Assembly: GCA_023433755.1 (NCBI GenBank)
Contig: JAEYUA010000202.1
Location: forward strand, 1-37,605
Source of the DNA: Bacteroidota bacterium
Lineage (GTDB): Bacteria; Bacteroidota; Bacteroidia; Chitinophagales; Chitinophagaceae
DNA length: 37,605 nt
Direction: 5' to 3'
Shown here piece by piece: positions 13,754 to 21,475 of this stretch. The notes below the pieces were generated by a model, which worked only from the letters and a program-made list of their open reading frames with translations, was not told the DNA's origin and searched no databases. Within the stretch, counting starts at the first letter, position 1. The number at the start of each line of letters is the position of its first letter. The position numbers and the translations under genes were made by a program.

Positions 13754-14041
13754 ATGACCGCCATTCAAATCCTGGGCATGACCGCCGGCAGCATATCAGC
13801 CATCACCTTCCTGCCGCAGGTGATCAAAACCTGGAAAACCAAATCAGCCAATGATATTTCAATGCTCATGTTCACTTTCGCTACCATCAGTGTGATCATG
13901 TGGCTGATCTACGGGATCATCCTGCAGGATATTCCCATCATTTATACCAATAGCCTGGTGCTGGTCTGCTCCCTCATCATGCTTTATTTTAAATACCGTT
14001 TTCGTGTGAAGCCCACAGAAATAAAACCCAAAGCCGAATGA
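13754..14041 (+). CDS. SemiSWEET-type sugar transporter
   Basis: 95 aa with three transmembrane helices, the length of bacterial SemiSWEETs, which work as dimers and let sugars cross the inner membrane down a gradient. The PQ-loop motif is in ITFLPQVIKTWKTKSANDIS (17-36, Pro21-Gln22); WLIYGI (50-55) and PIIYTNS (61-67, Asn66) follow, fitting the substrate pocket Trp and Asn. The stop overlaps the start of the HAD gene (ATGA), so the two are translationally coupled. A longer frame that starts inside the LOG gene was rejected because it runs through a heptad array. Confidence 0.92.
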   Translation: MTAIQILGMTAGSISAITFLPQVIKTWKTKSANDISMLMFTFATISVIMWLIYGIILQDIPIIYTNSLVLVCSLIMLYFKYRFRVKPTEIKPKAE

Positions 14042-14658
14042 AATTTCAATCCATCATATTTGATCTCGGGGGAGTCCTGATCGATTGGAACCCGGATTAT
14101 GTTTTTGACCACCTCTTTGATGATCCTGGAAAGAAAAAATATTTCTTTGAAAATATCTGCACTTCCGACTGGAACGAGGAACAGGATGCAGGACGTGAGT
14201 TGCAGGTGGCCACCAATGAACTGATCGCCAAACATCCTGAATGGAAAACCTATATCGAGGCTTTTTACGGCAGGTGGGAGGAAATGCTGGGAGGACCGAT
14301 ACACGATACAGTGGATATACTGAAAAAACTGAAAGAGCAGGAGCAGTATAAACTATATGCACTTACCAACTGGAGCGGTGAAACTTTCCCGGTCGCCCTG
14401 AGAAAATTTGACTTCCTGCACTGGTTTGATGGCAGGCTGGTAAGCGGTGATGAAAAAATGCGCAAACCTTTTCCTGAATTCTACCAGCTTCTTCTTGACC
14501 GCTTTGGGTTGAATGCGGCAACTTCCCTGTTCATAGATGATAACCTGCGCAATGTAAAAGCGGCTGAGGATCTGGGCATCAGGTCCATACATTTTCAATC
14601 ACCGGGACAACTAAAAAATATCCTGGTAGAGATGAAGCTGCTTCCTGCGGAATTATAA
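14038..14658 (+). CDS. HAD-like hydrolase, subfamily IA phosphatase (YihX-like)
   Basis: 206 aa. HAD motifs: I, IIFDLGGVLIDWN (Asp9; the second Asp of DxD is replaced by Gly, as in YihX/epoxide-hydrolase-N-terminal relatives); II, YALTNWS (Thr110-Asn111); III, MRKPFPEFY (Lys143); IV, LFIDDN (Asp167-Asp168). The helical cap lies between I and II. YihX itself dephosphorylates alpha-glucose 1-phosphate, and coupling to a sugar transporter fits a sugar-phosphate substrate, but that is inference. It ends in a TTATAA palindrome that also gives the stop of the convergent gene. Confidence 0.9.
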   Translation: MKFQSIIFDLGGVLIDWNPDYVFDHLFDDPGKKKYFFENICTSDWNEEQDAGRELQVATNELIAKHPEWKTYIEAFYGRWEEMLGGPIHDTVDILKKLKEQEQYKLYALTNWSGETFPVALRKFDFLHWFDGRLVSGDEKMRKPFPEFYQLLLDRFGLNAATSLFIDDNLRNVKAAEDLGIRSIHFQSPGQLKNILVEMKLLPAEL

Positions 14659-15108
14659 ACCTCCGGGTCCCATCAAAGTTTTCATTTCTTCATATTTCCT
14701 GGCATCCCGGTTGGCCTTTACCAGTGCTACGATCACGAGGATCTTGATGATAATGCCTCTTACCAGGTTGGAAGGATCAAGAATGGAGAAGCCTACATGC
14801 AGGATGATGTAGGAAGCCAGGGCGATGGTGAAGGCGGGCACTGGTTTTTTCCTGCTCCATAAAGCCAGTACCAGGAATCCCACTGCAATGAAAGCATCAA
14901 TCCCGAAAGCGGTCCAGCCAATTACAGGATCATCTTCCCTGTTATATTCTATTATACCCATGATGAACTGGAGGCCGGCGATCACGTAGAGCCAGATCCG
15001 CGCATTCCGAAGCGTTCGCTCGTAGGGTTCAAGATCATAGATCTCGGAGAAAATAGTTTCCTGCTGTTTATCTTCTTCTTTGATGTTGCCTGGCAATTGA
15101 TCGTTCAT
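14653..15108 (-). CDS. Predicted four-helix membrane protein, unknown function
   Basis: 151 aa. A charged N-terminus (1-35) is followed by four hydrophobic segments at about 37-54, 62-84, 90-110 and 115-131, then a charged tail ending MKTLMGPGGL. No family was recognised. It overlaps the end of the HAD gene by 6 bp, tail to tail, both stops lying in TTATAA. Confidence 0.75.
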   Translation of the reverse strand: MNDQLPGNIKEEDKQQETIFSEIYDLEPYERTLRNARIWLYVIAGLQFIMGIIEYNREDDPVIGWTAFGIDAFIAVGFLVLALWSRKKPVPAFTIALASYIILHVGFSILDPSNLVRGIIIKILVIVALVKANRDARKYEEMKTLMGPGGL

Positions 15109-15247
15109 GATTTCAAATTGATGAGTTTTGGCGACTGAAACGGGGAGAGAAAAACCAGGAGCACAATTTGCGAAACATCATGAAGAATTCCAATGATTTG
15201 AGCTGGTAATTGGCCATTGCAAATACCATGGTCATTAAAACGAGATA

Positions 15248-15276
15248 AAAAAAAGGCTTCCCAGGGAAGCCTTTTT
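15248..15276 (-). terminator. metH terminator, works on both strands
   Basis: GGCTTCC (15255-15261), loop CAG, GGAAGCC (15265-15271), flanked by A-run and T-run on either side. It is next to the stop of the methionine synthase gene. Confidence 0.9.
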
Positions 15277-15279
15277 AAA

Positions 15280-17991
15280 TTATTCCAGTGCGGGTCGCAG
15301 CCACCGTTCTGCTTCTTCCACGCTCATGTTTTTTCGTTTTGCATAATCTTCCAACTGGTCCCTGCCGATCTTTCCAAGACCAAAATAATGGCTGCCGGGG
15401 TGGGCAATGTACCAGCCGCAAACAGAAGCGGGAGGATCCATGGCCAGGCTTTCAGTGAGACTGATGCCGATATTTTTTGTTACATCCAGCAGTGCAAACA
15501 ATTTGATCTTTTCGGTATGGTCAGGACAGGCAGGATAGCCCGGCGCAGGCCTGATGCCTTTGTATTTTTCCCTGATCAGTTCTTCATTGCTCAATTTTTC
15601 AGCACTGTCATATCCCCAGTGTTCTCGCCTTACCTGCTGGTGCAGGCATTCCGCAAAAGCCTCTACAAAACGGTCGGCCAGGATCTGGACAAGTATCTTG
15701 TTGTATTCATCATTCTCACTGATGAAACGGTCAATATGTTTTTTGGCCCCGTGAATGGTAACAGCAAAAGCGCCCATGTGATCCTTCACATTTCCTTCCG
15801 GTGCTACAAAATCTGCCAGGCTGAATGAAGGCTGGCCCACTGCTTTTTTCAATTGCTGTCTTAACGATTCCAGTTTTACCTCACCTTTATCCGTTTGCAG
15901 CGTGATGGTGTCCTTATTGTTTGAATTGGCCTGCCAGAAACCGATCACACCACTGGCGGTAAACCATTTCTCTTTAATGATCTGTGCCACCATCTTCTGC
16001 GCGTCGTTGTACAATCGTGTTGCCTCCGTTCCAAAGATCTTGTCGCTGAGCACTTCAGGGAACCTGCCCGGCATTTCCCAACCAATGAAGAAAGGACCCC
16101 AGTCAATAAATTCCGTGATCGTGCCCAGGTCAAATTCTGAAAAAACCTTTACTCCATCAACCTTTGGTTTTACAGGCTGGTAATTTTTCCAGTCGAAATA
16201 TTCCTTGGTCACCAGTGCTTCTTCATAAGGAATCAGCACCTTGTTTTTTTGTTTGTTGAGAAACTGTTGTCTTAAACCTTCGTATTCTGTGCCCGTGGTC
16301 TTCAAAAAATCTTCTTTCTGTTCCTTGTTCAGAAGATTACTTACCACCGTAACACTTCTTGAAGCATCAAGCACATACACCACGCCGTTATCATATTCAG
16401 GAGCGATCTTCACGGCAGTATGTGTTCTGGAAGTTGTAGCGCCTCCTATCAATAGCGGCTGTGTCATGTTGCGTCTTTTCATTTCGCGGGCCACATGCAC
16501 CATTTCATCCAGGGAAGGTGTGATCAACCCGCTTAACCCGATCACATCCACTTTTTCCCTGATTGCTGTTTCAAGAATTTTGTCGGTTGGCACCATCACA
16601 CCAAGATCAATCACTTCATATCCATTACAACCCAGCACCACTCCTACGATGTTTTTCCCGATATCATGCACATCACCTTTTACGGTAGCCATCAAAACTT
16701 TGGCGGCGCCAGCCTGTTCTTCGTTGGTGGTACCGGCGGCGGTATGTGCTTTCTGTCTTTCTTCTTTTTCCAGTTCGATATAGGGGGTAAGAATCGCAAC
16801 GGATTTTTTCATAACACGGGCGCTTTTCACCACCTGGGGAAGAAACATCTTACCGCTGCCAAAGAGGTCACCCACCACATCCATGCCTGCCATAAGTGGT
16901 CCTTCAATCACATCAAGGGGACGTGGATATTTCTGCCGTGCTTCTTCGGTATCCGCATCAATATAATCAGTGATGCCATTTACCAGCGCGTGTTTGAGTC
17001 TTTCTTCCACCGATCCATTTCTCCAGGCTTCATCTTTCACTGTTTCTTCTTTTCCTTTTGCCTTTACGGTTTCAGCAAAATTCACGAGCCGTTCTGTTGC
17101 ATCGGGCCGGCGGTTCTGGATCACATCTTCACAGAGTTCCCTGAGCTGTGGTTCAATTTCATCGTACACAACAAGCTGGCCTGCATTCACAATACCCATG
17201 TCAAGACCGGCTTTGATGGCGTGGTAAAGAAAAACAGCATGGATGGCTTCCCTCACATGGTCATTGCCACGGAAAGAAAAGGATACATTACTCACGCCAC
17301 CGCTAACTTTCGCCAGTGGCATTTTCTGTTTGATGATGCGGGTGGCTTCAATAAAATCAACCGCGTAATTATTATGCTCTTCGATGCCGGTGGCTATGGC
17401 GAAAATATTGGGATCAAAAATAATATCCTGCGGATCAAAACCTACTTCTTCGGTAAGGATGCGGTAAGCTTTTTCGCAGATGCTCACTCTTCTTTCAAGT
17501 GTGTCTGCCTGTCCCTGTTCGTCAAAAGCCATTACCACAACTGCTGCCCCATAAGCCTGGCAGATGAAGGCCTGCTCCTTGAATTTCTCCACGCCTTCCT
17601 TCATGCTGATGGAGTTCACGATACATTTTCCCTGGACGCATTTCAATCCTGCTTCAATGATCTCGAACTTGGAAGAATCGATCATGATAGGGATCCTGGC
17701 GATATCTGGTTCTGACTGCAGCAGGTTGAGATAGGTAGTCATGGCTTTCACACCATCAAGAAGGGCATCATCCATATTGATGTCCAGGATCTGGGCGCCG
17801 TTCTCCACCTGCTGCCGCGCTACTGACAACGCTTCTTCGTATTTATTTTCGCGGATAAGTCTTGCGAATTTTTTGGAGCCGGTTACATTGGTGCGTTCAC
17901 CCACGTTTACAAAATTGGTTTCGGGGCGGAGGGTAAGCGGTTCAAGTCCTGATAATCTCAGGTAGGGTTTGATTACAGTAGTCTCGTTCAT
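15280..17991 (-). CDS. metH: Cobalamin-dependent methionine synthase, folate/B12/activation part
   Basis: 903 aa from the ATG at 17991. It corresponds to the last three modules of MetH. The pterin-binding domain (about 20-290) begins FVNVGERTNVTGSKKF. The B12 module carries DVHDIGKNI, with the cobalt-ligand His about residue 442, and GGATTSRTHTAVKI. The reactivation/AdoMet domain contains RPAPGYPACPDH (about 814) and ends with YFGLGKIGRDQLEDYA. The enzyme transfers a methyl group from methyl-tetrahydrofolate via cobalamin to homocysteine. The homocysteine/zinc module is missing here and is encoded by the gene just upstream. A TTG three codons further upstream is possible, but ATG is preferred. 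Confidence 0.97.
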   Translation of the reverse strand: MNETTVIKPYLRLSGLEPLTLRPETNFVNVGERTNVTGSKKFARLIRENKYEEALSVARQQVENGAQILDINMDDALLDGVKAMTTYLNLLQSEPDIARIPIMIDSSKFEIIEAGLKCVQGKCIVNSISMKEGVEKFKEQAFICQAYGAAVVVMAFDEQGQADTLERRVSICEKAYRILTEEVGFDPQDIIFDPNIFAIATGIEEHNNYAVDFIEATRIIKQKMPLAKVSGGVSNVSFSFRGNDHVREAIHAVFLYHAIKAGLDMGIVNAGQLVVYDEIEPQLRELCEDVIQNRRPDATERLVNFAETVKAKGKEETVKDEAWRNGSVEERLKHALVNGITDYIDADTEEARQKYPRPLDVIEGPLMAGMDVVGDLFGSGKMFLPQVVKSARVMKKSVAILTPYIELEKEERQKAHTAAGTTNEEQAGAAKVLMATVKGDVHDIGKNIVGVVLGCNGYEVIDLGVMVPTDKILETAIREKVDVIGLSGLITPSLDEMVHVAREMKRRNMTQPLLIGGATTSRTHTAVKIAPEYDNGVVYVLDASRSVTVVSNLLNKEQKEDFLKTTGTEYEGLRQQFLNKQKNKVLIPYEEALVTKEYFDWKNYQPVKPKVDGVKVFSEFDLGTITEFIDWGPFFIGWEMPGRFPEVLSDKIFGTEATRLYNDAQKMVAQIIKEKWFTASGVIGFWQANSNNKDTITLQTDKGEVKLESLRQQLKKAVGQPSFSLADFVAPEGNVKDHMGAFAVTIHGAKKHIDRFISENDEYNKILVQILADRFVEAFAECLHQQVRREHWGYDSAEKLSNEELIREKYKGIRPAPGYPACPDHTEKIKLFALLDVTKNIGISLTESLAMDPPASVCGWYIAHPGSHYFGLGKIGRDQLEDYAKRKNMSVEEAERWLRPALE

Positions 17992-18069
17992 GATATTCAA
18001 TATTGATTCACAGCAGCATGAATGCCCTGTGATCTTTTAGCTTGTTTTGGTTATTGCAAAGCAATGATC

Positions 18070-19086
18070 TCAGGCTTCCGTTATTACCTGTTTCTCCACT
18101 ACGGGAAGAGGCCTTGGTTTCACATTCTTTACATGCTCCGCAATATGCCTGATATGATCAGGCGTAGTGCCGCAGCACCCTCCCACGATATTTACAAATC
18201 CTTCGCGTGCCCATTCTTCCAGGTAATGGCCGGTATCTTCCGGATGTTCATCATACTCACCCATGGCATTGGGAAGTCCTGCATTGGGATAGGCAGATAC
18301 ATAACAGTCGGCCAACTGGCTCAGCTCTTCAATATGCGGACGCATTTCCTTCGCGCCCAATGCGCAGTTCAGGCCAACGCTCAATGGTTTGGCATGATGG
18401 ATGGAATTATAAAATGCTTCTAATGTCTGACCGCTCAATGTTCTGCCTGATGCATCAGTGATGGTACCACTGATCATGATAGGCAGTTCTGGCTTTTTCT
18501 TATCGCGGAAATATTTTTTGATGGCGAAGATCGCCGCCTTGGCATTGAGTGTATCGAAAATGGTTTCGATTAAAAGAAGATCAACACCTCCATCCACTAG
18601 ACCACTGATCTGTTCATAATAAGCTTCAACTGCTTCATCAAAAGTCAGTGCCCTGTAACCAGGGTTGTTCACATCAGGTGAAAGGGAAAGTGTTTTATTA
18701 AGCGGCCCAATGGCGCCTGCAACAAATTTCTGTTCGCCAGAACCCACCAGGTTGCAGGCTTCCTTTGCTATTCGTGCGGCTGCCAGGTTGATATCATAAG
18801 CATATTTTTCCATGCCATAATCAGCAAGTGAAATTTTTTGCGCATTGAAAGTATTTGTTTCAATAATATCTGCGCCAGCTTCGAGGTAATGACCGTGGAT
18901 CTCACGGATGATATCAGGCTGTGTCAGGCACAGCAGGTCATTGTTGCCTTTGATATCCGAGGGCCAGTCTTTGAACTGCTCTCCCCGGTAATCGGCTTCA
19001 GTAAGTTTATACCGCTGGATCATGGTACCCATGGCACCATCAATGATCAGGATTCTGTGCTGTAATAATTCGCGGATGTCTGTCAT
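18070..19086 (-). CDS. metH: Homocysteine S-methyltransferase module of split methionine synthase
   Basis: 338 aa, equal to the N-terminal module of MetH. Seen: ILIIDGAMGTMIQ (12-24), GADIIETNTFNAQKI (71-85), GLNCALG (Cys241) and VGGCCGTTP (Cys304, Cys305); the three Cys bind the catalytic zinc that activates homocysteine. It ends in a normal TGA, and the rest of MetH starts 78 bp downstream in a separate frame, so the enzyme is split between the homocysteine and folate modules. The two parts must meet in trans. A promoter and a structured leader lie upstream (19087-19292). Confidence 0.95.
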   Translation of the reverse strand: MTDIRELLQHRILIIDGAMGTMIQRYKLTEADYRGEQFKDWPSDIKGNNDLLCLTQPDIIREIHGHYLEAGADIIETNTFNAQKISLADYGMEKYAYDINLAAARIAKEACNLVGSGEQKFVAGAIGPLNKTLSLSPDVNNPGYRALTFDEAVEAYYEQISGLVDGGVDLLLIETIFDTLNAKAAIFAIKKYFRDKKKPELPIMISGTITDASGRTLSGQTLEAFYNSIHHAKPLSVGLNCALGAKEMRPHIEELSQLADCYVSAYPNAGLPNAMGEYDEHPEDTGHYLEEWAREGFVNIVGGCCGTTPDHIRHIAEHVKNVKPRPLPVVEKQVITEA

Positions 19087-19260
19087 AATATTCAGTTTAA
19101 TACAGGCATCCCCGGGACTCAGCCCGGCAAATGAGGATTGATAGTGTTGATTGTATTTTAGGCACCCAAAGGCTGATAAACGAGGAAATCCTATGTAGAG
19201 TTTCTACGTTTATTAGTTCTGTTGAAGGCCGAACAATAAACAAATCCGCCTGTAATGGGG
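19087..19260 (-). promoter_or_regulatory. Structured leader of the metH operon, riboswitch class not recognised
   Basis: About 170 nt of leader between the promoter and the ATG. On the minus strand, ATAAACG and CGTTTAT (7 bp, 19207-19213 with 19176-19182) enclose a GTAGA-AAC-TCTAC hairpin. Near the start codon, CCGGG and CCCGG enclose CTGAGT (19118-19133). It lacks the conserved cores of SAM-I, SAM-II, cobalamin and TPP switches as I know them. Its position suggests methionine-, SAM- or B12-related control; this is inference. Confidence 0.4.
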
Positions 19261-19292
19261 CAAAGGTAGTTTTTTATGGGGAGAAGTGCAAA
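19261..19292 (-). promoter_or_regulatory. metH operon promoter
   Basis: On the minus strand TTTG, 20 bases, TACCTTTG: perfect matches to both Bacteroidota boxes. It gives a leader of about 170 nt before the homocysteine-methyltransferase start. Confidence 0.75.
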
Positions 19293-19348
19293 GAGGAGAA
19301 AGAGAAACAGAAAGAGAGGAGAAACAGAAACAGAGCGGAGAAACAGGG

Positions 19349-19966
19349 TTATCGGGAGGAAACGTAGCTGTCGATGGGCAGGCGGTTCTGGAGGCTGCGG
19401 GCCAGTGTCATTTCATCGGCATATTCCAGTTCACCTCCAAAGGCGATGCCCCTGGCTATGGTAGTTATGCGTGTGCCTGCCGGTAGTTTTTTCTGGATGT
19501 AATAAATGGTGGTATCTCCCTGGATGGTGGGACTGAGCGCAAAGATCACTTCCAGTGTGGATTCCTTGGCAACGCGGCTGATGAGTGTTTCAATATTCAA
19601 TTGTCCCGGCCCTATGCCATCGAGCGGAGAGATCACGCCGCCCAGCACATGATAAGTGCCGCTGAATTGCTGTGTGCTTTCCAGTGCAATCACATCCCTG
19701 ATATTCTCCACCACGCAGATCATATCCTGTTTTCTCATGCTATTAGAGCAGATGGAACAGATATCCGCATCGGCCACATTATGGCAGCGCTGGCAAAACC
19801 TGATCTCGGTTCTCATACGGCTGAGCACTTCGCTGAAATGCTGCACATCACCCGCATCTTCCTTCAATAAATGCAATACCAGCCGCAGGGCGGTCTTCTT
19901 GCCGATGCCCGGCAATTTGGCGAATTCATTCACCGCATTTTCCAGTAAGGAAGAGGAGAATTGCAT
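19349..19966 (-). CDS. recR: Recombination mediator RecR
   Basis: 205 aa from ATG 19966, the usual size. RecR, with RecO and RecF, helps load RecA on single-stranded DNA. Order of domains: helix-hairpin-helix with KLPGIGKKTALRLVLHLL (17-34), four-Cys zinc finger (Cys58, 61, 70, 73), Toprim domain with ICVVENIRDVIALE (83-96) and GVISPLDGIGP (110-120), and a C-terminal tail with TTIARGIAFGGELEYAD. The longer frame up to 19999 begins inside a heptad array. A TACCTTTA box on the minus strand (19973-19980) ends 6 bases before the ATG. Confidence 0.96.
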   Translation of the reverse strand: MQFSSSLLENAVNEFAKLPGIGKKTALRLVLHLLKEDAGDVQHFSEVLSRMRTEIRFCQRCHNVADADICSICSNSMRKQDMICVVENIRDVIALESTQQFSGTYHVLGGVISPLDGIGPGQLNIETLISRVAKESTLEVIFALSPTIQGDTTIYYIQKKLPAGTRITTIARGIAFGGELEYADEMTLARSLQNRLPIDSYVSSR

Positions 19967-19987
19967 AGGGGGTAAAGGTAGGAAAAA

Positions 19988-20015
19988 GCCAATGGCCAAT
20001 GGCCATTAGCCATTG
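19988..20015. repeat. Heptad array (GC-N5), 4 units
   Basis: GC at 19988, 19995, 20002 and 20009. Units GCCAATG, GCCAATG, GCCATTA, GCCATTG. It abuts the stop of the lipoprotein gene and lies just upstream of the recR promoter box. Confidence 0.8.
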
Positions 20016-21404
20016 TTAAAGCATAATCTCAAACTCATTTTTCCAGTCAGGCTTGATCGTGATGGTGCGTTCAATGGGTTGTACGATCTCTGGCTGGCGT
20101 TTTCCTCCAAAGAAGCGGCCGGGTGTCCATTTGCCATCACCATTGCTATCATAAAGTATGCGCAGGTTGTATTCTCCCGGTATAAATAGGGCCTGGCTGA
20201 ATACCGCATCGGTTAACGGAACAGAAAACACCACGTTGTCTGATTGTACAAATTGCAAAACCGGTTTTCTTTCAAGTTCAAGGTTGCGCAATCTCAGGCT
20301 GAGCTCTCCGTAATCGGTTATTTTTTTAGTACTGAACCTGATGGTATCGTTGGCCTGCAACCTGCGGCCTGCTGTATCGGATGCGAATAAACTGTCAAGC
20401 ACCAGGTGGTACACGGCACTGTCAATCCAGTTGGTGCGGATGGTTAATATTTTTCCACTGGTATCAAGCGAACTGCTGAAGGGTACCGGGTTGAATGTAC
20501 TGTCGGTAAAAAGCCCGATGCGGGTGCTGTCATAAGTTCGCAATGGTACCTGGAAGTTGAGATGGAGGTCCTGCAACAGGTCCTGCTGACCGGAAACACT
20601 ACTGGTATATCGCAGCCTCCTGTCCTCCGTCGGTACCCGGGCTGGTGTTTGCCCGGCTGCTTTCCGGGGAGCAGCCTTGTACGCGTACATTATCACGGAG
20701 TCTTCCTGTCCTGCCATTACAGTGGTGTCGGAAAAAGCAAAGAACTGGGCTTCATTATACCGGCGGTTCTTTCCATCCCCTCCAAGTATATAGATGGCAA
20801 ATGCTCCCTGTGGCAGGTATCGGAAACGGAAATTCCCGTTGCGGTCCACGCGGGTCATATACGGTGCTCTTTTATTTACAACCGCTGAATCAGACAGATC
20901 GCGGTAGAGCACAGCCAGCAAAGTGGTATCTGTGCCACCAGTTTCCGCAAGCGTAACCCGGCCATTGATCTCAAGGGAGTCAAGCACGGGCCCTGTTGAA
21001 AAAATATAAGTGAAGTTCTGCAGCACATTGCTTTCATTCACATCTACAATGGCATTGCCGAAATTGAGTACATAGGTGGTGTTGGGTTCCAGTGAATCAC
21101 TGAAAGGGATCACAATGCTTCTTGCACGGACTGTGATCTTTGGAACATTCTCAAATGTGGGTGTGAAAAAAAGATTGTTGGATACATCTCTCAGGTCCAC
21201 ATACTCATCAAAGCTGATGGTGATGCGCCTGCCGCGAAAATTGACAGTTGAATCCGGCGGATCAATCTCCACCACCCTTGGAGGAATGGAATCCCTTGGT
21301 CCGCCTGAAGGCGGAATGATATTGGCGCAGCCGGTTGAAAAACCCGACCAGCAGGAAAGCGCCACCAGTAAAATAATAAAACCAGGGAATAAACCTTTCT
21401 TCAT
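20016..21404 (-). CDS. Ig-like (Big_5-type) domain lipoprotein
   Basis: 462 aa from ATG 21404 (a TTG three codons earlier is possible). The lipoprotein signal ends GFSTGC and is followed by ANIIPPSGGPRDSIPPRVV, which leads into an Ig-like fold of the SbsA/Big_5 type: PPDSTVNFRGRRITISFDEYVDL and LEPNTTYVLNFGNAIVDVN. A second half with beta-rich, Asp- and Ser-rich segments follows, ending in a peptidase-associated-like NLRILYDSNGDGKWTPG motif. The Cys-ANIIPP-GGP-DS-PP start is recurrent in Bacteroidota lipoproteins of unknown function. It sits between the helicase and recR genes on the same strand, but nothing ties its role to repair. Confidence 0.8.
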   Translation of the reverse strand: MKKGLFPGFIILLVALSCWSGFSTGCANIIPPSGGPRDSIPPRVVEIDPPDSTVNFRGRRITISFDEYVDLRDVSNNLFFTPTFENVPKITVRARSIVIPFSDSLEPNTTYVLNFGNAIVDVNESNVLQNFTYIFSTGPVLDSLEINGRVTLAETGGTDTTLLAVLYRDLSDSAVVNKRAPYMTRVDRNGNFRFRYLPQGAFAIYILGGDGKNRRYNEAQFFAFSDTTVMAGQEDSVIMYAYKAAPRKAAGQTPARVPTEDRRLRYTSSVSGQQDLLQDLHLNFQVPLRTYDSTRIGLFTDSTFNPVPFSSSLDTSGKILTIRTNWIDSAVYHLVLDSLFASDTAGRRLQANDTIRFSTKKITDYGELSLRLRNLELERKPVLQFVQSDNVVFSVPLTDAVFSQALFIPGEYNLRILYDSNGDGKWTPGRFFGGKRQPEIVQPIERTITIKPDWKNEFEIML

Positions 21405-21475
21405 CCGTGACAAACTTACATTGTTTGCCAGCGATATGAACAGGCTTACTGTGAAGAGACTCTAAAATTTCAGCA

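Noticed and set aside
16666..17715. A 349-codon plus-strand open frame opposite metH
   Set aside because: It lies wholly antisense to well-kept MetH domains, and its product is rich in His, Phe and Cys with no recognisable domain; it is a shadow of metH codon use.
19087..19180. TPP-riboswitch-like words GGGTGCC and GGCTGAG in the metH leader
   Set aside because: The spacing is too long and the second conserved half (ACCTGAT, TAATGCCAGCG) is missing; metH is not a thiamine gene.
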